The translations under genes were made by a program, and so were the position numbers. DNA of 64,000 nt, taken from assembly GCA_016490735.1 (NCBI GenBank), contig JAEMWC010000135.1, forward strand, positions 1,039,001 to 1,103,000. The letters are read 5' to 3'. The DNA is from Pachyseris speciosa. Taxonomy: Eukaryota > Cnidaria > Anthozoa > Scleractinia > Pachyseridae. Below the pieces are notes generated by a model, which saw only the letters and a list, made by a program, of their open reading frames with translations, was not told the DNA's origin and did not search any database. Shown piece by piece: positions 35,825-47,864 of this stretch (positions within the stretch are counted from its first letter, which is position 1; the number at the start of each line of letters is the position of its first letter).

Positions 35825-35978
35825 TGGTAAACAGAGAACTCGCCTGAACACGAACAAGAGTAAACAGGAAGGCTGAGATATTCCAGCGCTAAAGAAAAGT
35901 TGCTTATTGGGTTCCTCTACTGCGGTTTGTCGAGGAAGTAGCTGGAGCAAAGGAGTAACTTTTTTTCCACGAGAACAG
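35825..35978 (+). other. Leader exon, type A, of copy 4
   Basis: Matches the type A leaders at 19980 and 59177, opening GTAAACAGAGAACTCGCCTG and ending AACAG|GTATGG at 35978/35979. The acceptor partner is CTTCAG ending at 36718. Confidence 0.5.
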
Positions 35979-36732
35979 GTATGGCTGTTTTTACTAGACA
36001 AGCGGTTATTTCTTCTCTTTTAACACTGTACGGTTTAAAAAACCTGGAGAAAGTATTTTCGTTCAGAAACGGCCATTTTAATGGGAAACAACCTTTTTAA
36101 AACTATTCCTAGTTAAAGCAAATCTTTGTAAATTTAAGATCGACTCCATATAACTTTTGAGACTAAAGTATCTCGCTCAAAATGTTGTTTGATGTTAAAG
36201 TTTGTGGAAATCTAATAATATCACAATAAATCACTATTATGCGTTTTGTTTTAACTAGCACATAACATTTTTCATAAGATTACCAAACGCGCTTTGAGCA
36301 GATCGCACAGTTGAGCACACAAATTCTAGTATCTAACTTGAACCAAAAAATTGCGATTTTCTTTTGGTTTTCGAGTGATTTCATCTGTAAACATACGGAA
36401 AAAAAATTAAACACGAGGAAAAGAAATTAAACAAAAAACAAACTAGTTGATACAGAATTGATTAAAGGAAGTAAAGTCTGCATTTGGCAACACTGAGTAA
36501 GTTAGCTGGAGGGATAAAAATCGGAAGTGTATTTCATACTTTTAATACGAACCACTGGTTTTCTTTACGAAAAAATAATAAAATAAAATTTAAGCATCAG
36601 TAGCTAAACTTTACAACTGAATGATCGATGTATTTTGGCATCCACTTAAAGCTAATTACATTATCTGCGAACAATGCCTTTCAAACTACCTGATCATTTT
36701 TTACTCTTCCCACTTCAGATCAGTGAAACGAA

Positions 36733-36844
36733 ATTGTGAAAATTCTGTGTGACATGTCATTGGTAATGCTGTTTGTTTGTGACGTCTTTTCTGGTGTATT
36801 TTGCCGCGGCGAACAACAAAACTAGACAACCATCCAGAAATATG
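36733..36844 (+). pseudogene. Broken signal-peptide exon of copy 4
   Basis: Homologous to exon 1 of copy 6 (59838-59951, 114 nt) but 112 nt long. The ATG is ATT, and a 2-nt deletion in the hydrophobic core shifts the frame. The next ATG (codon 8) reads MSLVMLFVCDVFSGVFCRGE and stops at TAG shortly after. The acceptor (CAG at 36716-36718) and donor ATG|GTAAGG remain. Confidence 0.75.
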
Positions 36845-37267
36845 GTAAGGAAACGATTATGTTAAATTAGAAAAAAATGTAAATTAACACGTACATGCCA
36901 AATGACACCTATTGCAAATAATGAAAAGCAGTGTAATCAAACGACTATGTGCTACTACATTTTATAGAGTGAACTTGCCGGGTTTAAGATTGTTAACTCA
37001 GGACAAACGCAGGACAAAACATAAGCATACAAAAACGATTCAGGTCTTGTTCACCAAATTTAGGGGAGTGGGGAAGGAAGACATGCGGGATCAGTTTGAC
37101 AAATTTATTGAATATTAATTGTTAATTAAGTGGAGGGATGTGATTCCTTTTTCTGTATACACAACTCATATTCAGTGATCAGGCCTTACCTAAAAATCAA
37201 ATACCGCACAAGGTATCTGTGTAGAATAATAAATGTGTTTGTTTCGGATTTGTTATTTTCTAATTAG

Positions 37268-39091
37268 GAACCTCCTCCCTTTTGGTATGGTGGCATTCCC
37301 GGTATGCATGGTAACCCTGGTTCCCCTGGGTTACCAGGCCGGGATGGACGAGATGGTCGCGAAGGAGCTGCAGGAGATCAGGGAAGACGAGGGAAACCTG
37401 GACCTCAGGGACCTCCTGGTGTCGTGGGCCCTGCTGGTGTAAATGGAAAGGATGGTACTAAAGGAAAGCCTGGTGTCCAGGGTCCTCGTGGCCAAAAAGG
37501 AGAGCGCGGGGAGAAAGGAGCGAGAGGATTACCTGGAACGTCAGGTGCGATGCCTTTTAAAAACTGGAAGGAGTGCGTCTGGAGACAGGAGGACGCCAGA
37601 GATAATGGTCTGATCAAGGTGAGTCTACGAAATAATGCTTCTTGGATGGAGAAGAATAAACACCATATATTTTTCGCTGAAATGAATCACTATAATCGCC
37701 GACGTCCAATAGGAAATCTTGTTCTTGGAATTGATTTTGAAACATTTTTCCTAGCATAGTATAATTTTCACAATTTTTGCTCTTTAGTTTTTATTATAAC
37801 TATGTCTTTCATTTATATTTTCCTTATTCTTTTCATCTTATTTCTAACACAGTAATTTTTGTATCAATTCACCAAGTCAACACATGATAACATATTTTGA
37901 ATTAAAACAAAAAGTTTTATTTCTTATATCCGCCGTATATTTGTCATTGCAACTAAGACCCCGTCCACACGTATCAGGATATTTTCGAAAACGGAGTTTT
38001 TTTTCTCCGTTTGCACCTCTCGTCCACACGTAAACGGCGTTTTCGGCCACAAATCTGGCGGAGCTTTCTTGAAAACGCTCTCCAGACTGAAGATTTTTTA
38101 AAACAGAGATTTATCGTATTCGTGTGGACGATCGAAAACGAAGGTTTTCGAATACGATGACGTCAAAGTTAGGGTCTAGTGCACTCGGTCACAAATTAAC
38201 ATAAACATGGCGGCGATCAACCGAATGTTAGTTCCACTCTTGTCTGGCCTTATTTCGAGTTTTATTACCCTTCTACAGCTACAGGTCACCTACATACACC
38301 TACAGGCTGACTATGCAAGGAGAAGGCTTGTTATTATTTACTTGTCTTTTGGGAAGATTTTTACATTTCAACGGCCTAAAAAGCGGATAAAAGTCACACG
38401 AGGAGAACCCAAACAAAGATTGTGGCACACTCTTTGATTTTCGCGGGCTCATGGTTATCACAAGGCGTATGCGCTCGTATCCTGTGCATGCTCAATATGT
38501 GAAGTCTAGCGTATTAGACTTGTTTTTGCGTATACGTGTGGACGTGCAAATACGATTTTAATACAGTCCGTGTGGACGCGGATTTTTTCAAATACGGAGG
38601 AAAAAATCTACGTTTTCGAAAATATCCGAAAAAACTGACTAATCTAGGAAACAATGTAAAATGTTTTCCGAAACACTTTCTATTAAAAAAATTATTTTAG
38701 AACGTTTACTTCCTTCATCTTATTTTTGATGCAGGACTGTGTATTCACAAAGAACTTCTCTGAGACAGCTCTTCATGTTGCCTGGACTGGTGTTCTTAGA
38801 GTCCATAACTGCCAGCGTTGTTGCAAACGCTGGTATTTCACCTTCAACGGTGCCGAGTGTTCAGCTCCTCTTCCCATTGACGGCATTGTGTACCTGGGTG
38901 CTGTAAGCAACAATCAAGATCCTCACCGCGTCCGCCATATTGAAGGGCACTGCAACAACATCCACAAAGGAAAGGTGCGCGTGGGATTCTGGGTCGGTAA
39001 TTGTCAGGGATATGGCAATGCTGACGCCTACACAGGCTGGAATTCAGTTTCCCGGATCTTTATGGAAGAAGTTCCAAAAGCCCAGGCTTAA
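37268..39091 (+). CDS. CTHRC1-like, copy 4 (beta), exons 2-3 intact
   Basis: Exon 2 is 37268-37618 (117 codons) and exon 3 is 38735-39091 (118 codons plus stop), joined in phase 0. Exon 2 starts [12 protein letters not shown] and has 29 Gly-X-Y triplets up to GAM, then [20 protein letters not shown]. Exon 3 has [17 protein letters not shown], the [15 protein letters not shown] signature and [13 protein letters not shown]. Splice sites TTAG|GAA, AAG|GTGAGT and GCAG|GAC are canonical, and AATAAA is at 39242-39247. The native signal-peptide exon is dead, so secretion would need another first exon; since every exon 1 here ends in phase 0, read-through splicing from copy 2's exon 1 would be in frame. 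An internal start in exon 2 (GMHG) would give a cytosolic product. Confidence 0.65.
37957..38630. mobile_element. TIR DNA element in intron 2 of copy 4
   Basis: The left end has GTCCACACGTATC, then GGATATTTTCGAAAACGGAG; the right side carries the reverse complement of the latter and several CGTGTGGACG words. The outermost GACCCCGTCCACACG is missing on the right, so the right tip looks truncated. Copies 2 and 6 lack it at this site. An ORF (38207-38437, starting [15 protein letters not shown]) inside it is unrecognised. Confidence 0.65.
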
Positions 39092-40894
39092 ACGGCTTGA
39101 GAGAAAGCCCACAGTCCTGGAACAAGAAAAAGGCTCTAATTAAGGGATGAGTAGAAGTAACTGTTTGAGTAATTTGTTACATCAGTAAGGCAATAAAACA
39201 AGGCTGTTTGTAAGGGTGAATACATTATCATACTGTGGATAAATAAAATGCAGGATTGATTTGACAAAGAAAGAATTGTTTTATTGTTCTCTTTTACCAC
39301 TTTTTGAGAGTTTGAAGGTGGCGATGACCTGGTAAAATATGGCGAAATCCCTGGAAATCGCAGTGTGGATTTGCTGCTCAGAGTTAAAGCTTCTTCATTC
39401 CATATCATAATCACATTTAAAATTATATCGGGCCAAAACGTTCCATACCCTTCCTCAGATCATAATCACAGATTTGATACTTATTTCAAGAAATAACCAA
39501 ATCAGTGCAGACTAAACCAGAATAAAACTTTTCACTTACGCACTCGCCAGTGTTCACTCGCTTGATTTAGCTTTTGGCACCATGTACCTTTGCGCATCCT
39601 TACTGCGCACGTAATACGCGACATCTCTTACGCGCGAGCGACAGGATACCAGTCAGAAGTCGAGCTGCTAACACTCGTTCAACTGAGGAAATAGAGACAT
39701 TCAAATATAGCCATTCTTTGGCAGAGATTTAACCCTTTTGAGCGCAAAGTGACCTCCGTTTTTTTTTTTTTAGCACATTCAGGAAAGAACAATAGATCTG
39801 AATGTGAGAAGTTATAATAGTTTCGTTTTTTTATTTTACCTAGGTGTGATCGAATTGTGCCAGTGTCAGTACCTGTTTGAGTGAAGTTGAGAGACAGGGT
39901 ACACGCTGCATTCTCCTTCTTACCGTACCCTGTTCTCGCGGCTGCTGTACCTTTTTCTCCCAACTCCTGCTCTTTTCCGTGTAGCTCCAGCCTCTGATAA
40001 GTTATTTTTCTGCAGTCTCCCACCTTAGAACTCCAGCTTCCTACCCTCCCCTCTCCCTCCTTCTTATCTCCGGGATTCCCACCTCCGTCGACCGTTATCA
40101 TGTTTATCTCAGCTGTTTTCAGTTGTGTTACCTAACACTTTTGTTCTAGGTTTGGTCAACGAAGTTCCCTTCTCAAGATTTGAATTGCTTTGATATGGGA
40201 TCTTTTGAAGAAGAAAATAAGAATTAATATCAATCCATCAGGGATCGACGAGAAAGAGAGGAATATATTTGTCTGGAGGACTAGCGTGGTATCCAGTTAG
40301 GGAGAAGGAGGCCAGAATGAAGACAGACTGGCAAATCTGATAAATGCAGTTGAGTAAAGGGCAATTTGCAAAAGTCTTCGACGAATAATTCTCTTTCAAC
40401 CCAGAAGGGTATACTTCCCTAGAAGCTATATAGATATATAGGGGTGCCTCCGCCCCATAAGGTATGGTCTGTAGCTCGGTGACCATAAATTTGGATCGAA
40501 AGTGTGCAAAGGTCAATGTCATTTATCGCGAATTGAAAAATGGAGAATACGGAGTAAGAGGCACACCTTTTGAACGATTTTTTATTTCTTTTGTTGTTGT
40601 TCATGCAGTTCCGTTGACCTTGGTATTAATACTAATCTTAATTCCACAGCAATAAACCCAGTGGGACAGTTTTTGCAGGTCTGAAAAGTAGCCGGCAACA
40701 AAGGAAAAAGGAGACGTCTACACGCAGGCTACTAAAAAGTATGGCGTATTTTGGACTGAAATAAGATCAGCAATAATTATTGGAAAACCCGGCGGCACAG
40801 CCCCACCAAAAATTCCAAAAATTTACCCCTCCCCTGCATCCTACCCCTCGAGGGGTCTCAGTAACCCCGAAGTTTCATCTAATCATTGAGAACA

Positions 40895-40988
40895 ACACCA
40901 CCACCACCACCATCATCATCGTCATCATCATCATCATCATCATCATCCTCATCATCATCCTCATCATCATCATCATCACAATAATAAT
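40895..40988. repeat. (ACC)n/(ATC)n microsatellite
   Basis: Interrupted ACC and ATC units, homologous to 25770-25834 but longer. Confidence 0.9.
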
Positions 40989-41861
40989 TAGGGAGCTTGA
41001 TTCACGTTATTATTGAGCCTGTATGTATGGCTGGACACGGGTTTCTTTTCGGTGAAAACGGGAAAAAAATAAACTAGTCGGTCTAAGTTTAGATCTCTTA
41101 TAAAACGGAGGTCAAGTTTATAAAGAGTTGAACTTTTAAGTTTTCCAAGAAACCACTTTTGACAACTGACGGTAAACAGCATCTGAGGAAAGAACATGTC
41201 GTCGGTATTTGCTCTTTCGAATTTTTATTTATTCTTATTACAGTCGTTATTGATTTGTTGTAAACGTACTTTTCGACAGTGTTCCAGCATGGTTGCCTTG
41301 CTATGTGGGACTAAGGATTCTTCCGCAAACACTCCTTATGTATCAGTCTATTCCAAAAGCACCCATCCCCCCACCCCGCGTATTTGATCCGAAATTTGTC
41401 CCGATGGGGCAATTGACTATCGGCTAAAAATTGGTCGGCGGTCGCCAGCTAAAAGATTTTGCGCGTCTTTCGTACGGAAATATTTCAAATATTCATTCAT
41501 TCACCACGGGAGCCGCTTCGTTCCCTTCACGTCAAAATTCCGGGTAGTTTTTTCCGTTGTTTACTAAATATACAGTTAATATGCCCTTATTCAAAGTTTG
41601 CACTGCCGGCAAAAGAGATCGCACAAGAGTTATGGCGCACAATTTTTCGGATTTGGTTTGAAAAAGGTAAGCGATTTTAGAATAAAATATTCATTATGAG
41701 CGGAGAGCGTGCCAAAATGCTTCATGCAACGAGTGATTTGCTATAGATTTTCATTTGATTTGCCCTTTTTGAGGCCCTGACTGTCGTGCATTTGACCGTC
41801 TACACTGGAAACACAGCGGGCCATGTGATCAAAAATTTTCAAAATAGTCAAATGTCCGGGT

Positions 41862-42308
41862 CTTAACGAACTTAAGTCTTATCTCAACAAACGTGCGTAC
41901 AATCTCTCTTACCTCAACAACGAAATACAACGCGTTTACAACATTTCACGTACCGAAGCACTTGCTAGACTTATCAAACATCACATTGACTGTAATTCCA
42001 AAAATGTCATATACATGGTACAATGCAATCACTGTCACAAACAATATATAGGCGAAACTAAACGACGACTTAAGGACCGTTTCAACGAACATAGTAGAAC
42101 AGTCGACAAACAAACCAACAGCTCTAAACCCACTTCAGTATCAGAACATTTTCTCTCTAACGGTCACAGCGCTTCTGACATGCAACTAATTCCACTAGAA
42201 CTGTCCAAATCTAATCGTGACGGTGTACGAAGAGCCAGAGAAGCATATCTAATTGATAGAGGTCAAACTCTTGAACCGTTAGGTATCAACAGAAAAGAAG
42301 AAATATAA
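41862..42308 (+). pseudogene. GIY-YIG endonuclease domain of a Penelope-like element
   Basis: An open frame of 148 residues plus stop, entered without a start codon at the truncation point. Motifs in order: VIYMVQCNHCHKQYIG (the GIY-YIG pair with the Cys-x2-Cys typical of these elements), ETKRRLKDRFNEH with the catalytic Arg region, and REAYLIDRGQTLEPLGINRK, the C-terminal Glu/Asn region. Upstream reverse-transcriptase motifs are absent, so this is a truncated copy unlikely to be active. Confidence 0.85.
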
Positions 42309-42658
42309 TACCTATCTTTTTGTTTTCTTGTTACGTTTTTTTCAAATTTTCAAACTGTAACGTTTTTTTATTTTACGTTGTATTGTTTACCTTTATTATA
42401 ATATCATGTTACATGTACAACTTTTTTTAAAACTGTAACGTCGTTTCATCTTAGGGTCTTAATATGTAACACCCTGATGAAGGAAGGCTGTGCCTCCAGA
42501 AATATTGGTTTAAATATATATTCCTAGCCGTGTAACCAGCCTTGCTTGTTTCTTACCGTTTTCTAGTTTACAATTTTATAGCTGGTTAGATCTATTACAG
42601 GATCCGGCTCTTCTATTTTGCAACGGTGGTCCTTGCTATTTAGTATTTTCTAGTGTTT
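41862..42658 (+). mobile_element. 5'-truncated Penelope-like retroelement
   Basis: A 797-bp insertion between 14-bp target copies TCAAATGTCCGGGT (41848-41861) and TCAAATGTCCTGGT (42659-42672). The homologous site in block Y1 (near 26684) has the sequence once and no insert. It carries a GIY-YIG endonuclease frame and a 3' UTR. Confidence 0.85.
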
Positions 42659-42740
42659 TCAAATGTCCTGGTGTTTGCCCGGAGGAGGGGGGCATGGGTG
42701 CTTTTGGAATTGACTGATACATTACTGCTTAATTTAAGTT

Positions 42741-42919
42741 TGTTGGTTCTCTACTCTGCTCCGAGAGGTTTTTCTCCGGGTACTCCGGTTTTCCCCTCTC
42801 CCTAAAAACCAACATTTGATTTGATTTGATTTGATTTATTTAGAGTTGATTTGATTTAGTCTCCCCAATTAGTAGAGCATTTGTGCTCGGCTAGATAAAT
42901 TTGAGACTTAAATAAAGTG

Positions 42920-42984
<65 letters not shown>
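42741..42984 (+). mobile_element. SINE 3' portion with (ATT)n tail
   Basis: Contains GTTGGTTCTCTACTCTGCTC, CTCCGGTTTTCC, ATTTGATTTGATTTGATTT and GCTCGGCTAGATA, which match the reverse complement of the SINE at 43648-43908. The tRNA-like head is missing. It ends in about 20 ATT units, and the (ATT)n tail is followed by resumption of block Y sequence (ATGCGACTC). Confidence 0.75.
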
Positions 42985-42986
<2 letters not shown>

Positions 42987-43647
42987 CGACTCAACGGTCA
43001 TTTTTCATCTGCCGCTCTTAACAATTTTATCTTTTTTACGATTAATTAATTTCCTGATTGAATATGGATGCAAATGCGCCATTGAGGGTTTTTAAATCAC
43101 ATTACGTGAACGTTGACTTTATAGCATCGATTACAAGGAATATTCACTTGGTTAATATAATGTTTAGTCTACAGAAAGCCAAATACACCAAATGTCTGTT
43201 ATGGTAATTTTAGGACGTCAGAAAAGTTACTGAAGACAATACATTCAATTTTGTTTCGTTTTGATTTTTACATGTCATGCCTTCTGTTCTATTCTAATGC
43301 AATAAAATAACGCTAATCTCGTAGATGTGAATAATTTTTTGGAAAATCGCGAGGTCCTTCAAAAAGTTTTTTAGTAAAATTACTGCTAAAATACACTGTA
43401 GTACAAAACTAAAACCGCTTGCAGTGGAAAAAGTCCTCAAGAAACACACTTCATTATATGATAAAGCACACGAATTTATGACCAGTTGGCGATGTGAATT
43501 AATTACAAAAATATGCAGTAATCGATGTAACAAATGGCTGTAGTGGGAGGTTTGTTTGAAAAAGCTTGAAAACTAATTTTTTTTTTCTGGAAATATAGAG
43601 AAGTACAAATGTTAAAGACACCTCCAGTGAAACAGCTTTTGAAACAG

Positions 43648-43908
43648 TAATAATCGCTTTATAAAGTCTTAAATCTATCTAGCCGAGCACAGATGCTCTA
43701 CTAATTGTGGAGATAAAATCAAATATAATCTAAATAAAGTAGAATCAAATGAAATGAAATGTTGGTTTATGGGGAGAGAGGAAAACCGGAGTACCCAGAG
43801 AACCTCTGAGCAGAGTAGAGAACCAACAAACTCAGCCCACCTATTACGCCGAGTCCGGGAATCGAACTCGGGACACATCACATCTCACGACTGCACCAAC
43901 CCTGCTCC
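43648..43908 (-). mobile_element. Near full-length tRNA-derived SINE, minus strand
   Basis: Reading from 43908 on the minus strand: a head GAGCAGGGTTGGTGCAGTCG (A-box-like), a B box GAGTTCGATTCCC, then the body with GTTGGTTCTCTACTCTGCTC, a TTTGATT-rich stretch and GCTCGGCTAGATAGATTT. Same family as 42741-42984. Confidence 0.75.
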
Positions 43909-44305
43909 TCTTTGTTTACTTTTAGTGATGTTTCATGTTTCCATAGAAGTGACGTCCTTTATCTCTTCGGACGATAATAGAAGACTGAGAAACCTTACAC
44001 TGAGATAGTGATACTCACGACATGGATCTCAAAAGAACGTGAACATTAGTGCTGTTAGCAAACATGAACTTTGCTTTGCCGTGCCTGTAAAATTCATTTC
44101 AAGGATGCTCCAGTCGCGTCTGTGGACATAATACAAAGCTTCCGCATACACAGAATTGACTCTGTGCATTAAATAACTTTTAAACCGGTATAAGGTTTTA
44201 AAAGTATTATAGTGAATTTGTTCTACCTTGACAGTAACTAACAGCTTTGTCAGTTCATTGAATGTCGAGAAAACCTTACTCGTGAATAGTTCGCAAGCCC
44301 ATTTT

Positions 44306-46227
44306 CTCGGGTCGCGGGTAAATTGTCGCGGGTCGCGGATAAATTGTCGCGGGTGAGAAACTTGTAATTAGAGTGCTCGTCTAATGTCTTGCTTTCTTGA
44401 ACGTGCTCTTGGCATGTGGAAGTGACACAGATAGAAGCTTTTTTCTTAAAACAGCCTATTCCTATCTCAGATAGTATAACAAAGAACCTAAAAATAATTG
44501 AGTAAGTAAACCTTCAAAGACTAGCATGCACTACAACAATAGGTCAGTGTTAAGGTGGGAGTACACGTGAACTTTGAGTGTAGTTTGAAGGAGTTTCAAG
44601 AAGGAATTGAAATGGGGTAAAAATGTTTTGAAACACCACCAGACAGTTGACACCCCATAAGGGCACTGCAGATTGCTGGGAAACTGTTTGGTGGCCGTCT
44701 ACCAATTTCTAACTTCAAATCCCGATTTTAAATCTCCATTCCAGTTAGGGGTCTAGTAGTCTTTTGACATTTTTCGCTCGAAGCTTGCGGTATTTCGAAT
44801 TGCATATTTTGTATGCATCAACATTCAAACCGATTTCCTGACGGTAGGTTTTGTTTTATTTTCACCAAACCTATTCCTTCCGATAATAATACAGCCAACT
44901 CTCTCTAAGTGGACACCACTGTAAAACGGACACCTCTTCAAGGTGGACAGTGATTGCTGGTCCCGACCGAATTTCCCATGTTTCTCTGTAACTAAACCCT
45001 CTATAAGGCGGAAACCGACTGTAATGCGGACAGCGGACACTTTTTTAGCAAATTTGTGGTAGAAAATACCTCTCAAGGCAGACTTTAGAATGGTATTCTT
45101 TATACAATCATTAGAGTTTGGCCTGGATATTATTTCAAATTGAGCTACCATCCCATCCTGGGGCTACAATAGTAACCCTGTAATATCAAACAGATCTCAT
45201 AAGAAGAAAAGTTATATCTGGCAAATACCGATGTTTGTGATCGTGAGCGTAAGGGAACGACTTACAGCGCTTTGCCTATTCGCCACTGAAAGACGAACAT
45301 CTAGTCGCTGACTTGTTTTAAAATAAAGACCTCTTTTAAGTTTTGACGTCACAGGTTTATATAGTGGCAAATTACATTATCTCTCATAAGGTGGACACCT
45401 GGAGCTGGTCCCGAGGGTGTCCGCCTTAGAGAGAATTTACTGTTTAGCCAAAAGATGAATACTCCGTCTGTCGCTGAACCTGGAATTAACTTTCCCGCGA
45501 TTGAATGAAGCTAGTTTGTCACGTATCCTCCTCCGACAGTTCCTCAGTTGCCCTCTGTTGGTCGGCGGTGATCGCTTTGGCACCATGCACCTTCAATGAG
45601 TTGTGAAAACTGTGCAAATCTTTGGAGGCCAAAAAGTCGGCATTTATTTTTGTCTGATCAGATTTTAACGGAATTCAGCGAAAATGTTCTTCACACGTTA
45701 CCGCACCAAATTGTATGAGGCTTTTACAAATTCGAATTATTTTTATTCTATTGGCCAACTTTGCAATGGATTTTCTCAGGAACCAATCGGAATACCGAAA
45801 AAGCATTACACGCTTTGTTAGCCTATTTTCTCCTGAATGATATAGTCCAGTTTGTTTGGATGTCCGTAGTAAGTCTAGTAACCCAAGAGCTATTAACTCG
45901 GTTGAGCAAATATTGCCAGTTTTTCGTTTGAACGCTTGCGCACAGGTGCGATTTTCCGAAACGCACCCCTGAAGGTTTGCAATAACTGTAACTTCAACGA
46001 GCTTGTCATATTCTGCGAAACTATTTTACACCCGGTGATAATCTTCTGTTTATACAAACTTCACTGACGTAAAAGGCTGATCCTGAACAATTAGTCTTCT
46101 ACCCGCGACAATTTACCCGCGACCCGCGAAAATTTGCCCGCGACCCGCGACAATTCACCCGCGACCTGCAACATTTCACCCGCGACCCGCGAAATTTACC
46201 CGCGACACGCGACCCGCGAAAATTAGA
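44306..46227. mobile_element. Element bounded by inverted GC-rich minisatellites
   Basis: At 44306-44355 the unit GTCGCGGGTAAATTGTCGCG repeats about 2.5 times; at 46100-46227 its reverse complement repeats about 6 times with variants. The arrangement looks like subterminal repeats of a DNA transposon. No transposase was recognised between them, and a MITE sits inside (44891-45442). Confidence 0.5.
44891..45442. mobile_element. Mariner/pogo-like MITE
   Basis: Ends are CAGCCAACTCTCTCTAAG and the reverse complement of CAGTAAATTCTCTCTAAGG, each followed by GGACACC-type words and a GCTGGTCCCGA segment. TA precedes the left end; the right TA is not clear. The body has repeated GGCGGA/GCGGAC words. 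Confidence 0.6.
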
Positions 46228-46426
46228 CACTCCCTTTTATGGCACGAGTTTTACGACTTACAAACGCCGGCGTTAAACCGTTAAAGGACGAAATATCAAT
46301 TAAGAGCTTCTTGTCTGAACACAAAGCTGCCCCCTCGGCCTAAGATGTCAGTTAAAGAATACTTCCTCGTCTTTTTATCCCGGGTTGGTTATTTCTGAGT
46401 TATTTAATTCTTCCAATATTTATAGT

Positions 46427-46686
46427 TTTTAAGGCATACCACGGCATTGCGCCACTCTATATATCTGACATGATCACTAAATATGAACCGACCAGGTCTT
46501 TACGCTCTTTCCTCCAAAAGATTCCTTGTTGTCCCGCGGTACAACCTAAAGATATATGGAAGAAGAACTTTTTCTGTGAATGGTCCTATGTTATTGAACA
46601 GCCTTCCTAAGAATATTAGAGAAACTGAATCTTTAAACACCTTTAAGAAGCAGATCAAAACATTTCTTTATAAACGTTTTTTTTAA
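46427..46686 (+). pseudogene. LINE reverse-transcriptase C-terminal tail
   Basis: One frame reads FKAYHGIAPLYISDMITKYE to about 46515, and the next frame continues SSKRFLVVPRYNLKIYGRRT, FSVNGPMLLNSLPKNIRETE and FKKQIKTFLYKRFF. A single extra T near 46517 separates them. The 3' UTR runs to about 46910 and ends TATATAAATAAAGATTATTA with an (ATT)-type tail, typical of such LINEs. Confidence 0.8.
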
Positions 46687-47864
46687 GAAGCATTTTAACT
46701 CTTTTATTATTGTTGAATTTTTTTTTTGTAAATATTTATCTTGATTAGTTATTCATATTATAGTCTTTTGTATATTTTAGGTATTACTATTATCTATTAT
46801 TTTCATGTATTATTATCATATATTTTATACGTATTATCATTGCAAAGCGTTATTGGTCTCTTAGTAGAAATAACGCTATATAAATAAAGATTATTATTAT
46901 TATCATTATTATATTTGCCTTCGTGATTGCAGTTACGCATCTTTTAGACGACAAAAAGGATCTATCATAATTCCACAGATGATCAGTTTACGAATTTACA
47001 CTAAATGCGGAAATAGCAACACACATTTCACCATTCATTCGTTTTATGAACGCTATGAACTCGTCAGTGCCAGCCTAGCAAGGAATTCGCTGTTATTTTA
47101 TGACCAATTTATGACCAGTTTAGATGTTAATTTATTTCAAATGAAACTTAACTTAAAAATACCTCCTAAACAGTCGTTTTCCTAAGAGAGCGTTTTAGGT
47201 TAAACTCAGATTTAATACAAGGCAGAGGTAATAAAGAGGTGATTTTTGCAGTGCAAAGAACGTTGCTATAGCTTCTCACAAAACATTTTCATTGCAAATT
47301 CGGATTTACGCACATGCAGTTACAATCCGATATTCTGCAACTCATTTATAACCTACCGTATCTGTAACAGCTTTATATGTAGTTATATTCCACGATCTGT
47401 TCAGGAATACCGACTTGATTTCCTCATTACCTTAATAAAACCTGACACAGGATTTAATATCTATACATAATCTTGAAGGATAACAAAAACAGGGATGAGG
47501 TTATCGGCGTTTTTACGGACAGCTAACGAAATCATTCTCTAACAATACCTTGTACGATTAGAACAGGTTCTCGGTTTGAAATCTTCAATCAAAAATCAAA
47601 TTTATAAACCATTGCTGTTAACAACAAGTCAACAGGCACTTCAGGTTTTGTCCGACCAGTAAGTTTGCTATAACTTCAGTTTTACCTGTGAAAAAGAGAA
47701 AAATAGCTTTTGGCTGATAGTAACATTAATACATACCCCGGAGTAAAATTGATGTAGAAGGACTTGACATTTGTTTCCTACTACAAAGAAGAACTTAAAA
47801 TCGTCACTCTATTGGATTTTTGGAAGCTGTTAACCCCTCAGGGTACACGGCGACTGCTTATAGA

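Larger units (their letters stand above)
29370..36470. repeat. Array block X, second instance (3' flank of copy 3)
   Basis: Colinear with 12036-20430 but without the LINE tail and the 15-kb TTAA element. It includes (TTTA)n at about 30760-30808, one minisatellite unit (31610-31748) and a poly-T run at about 32975-33002. ORFs such as 34594-34854 are not kept in the other instances, so I do not call genes here. Confidence 0.75.
41340..42720. mobile_element. TIR DNA element of block Y2, split by a Penelope-like insertion
   Basis: Same ends as 26188-26740 (GTATCAGTC... and GGAATTGACTGATAC). It is interrupted by the insertion at 41862-42658. The internal MPL... frame has diverged and ends early. 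Confidence 0.6.
39270..47470. repeat. Array block Y, second instance (3' flank of copy 4)
   Basis: Colinear with block Y1 to about 43240, then expanded by insertions: a Penelope-like element, two SINEs, a GC-rich inverted-repeat element with a nested MITE, and a LINE tail. From about 46970 it again matches the end of Y1 (27840-28170) and continues into the type B leader of copy 5. Confidence 0.7.

Noticed and set aside
42015..42308. GIY-YIG ORF as a host nuclease or a mobile-intron homing enzyme
   Set aside because: Element boundaries, 14-bp target duplication and the VIYxxxCxxC form of the motif indicate a truncated Penelope-like element.
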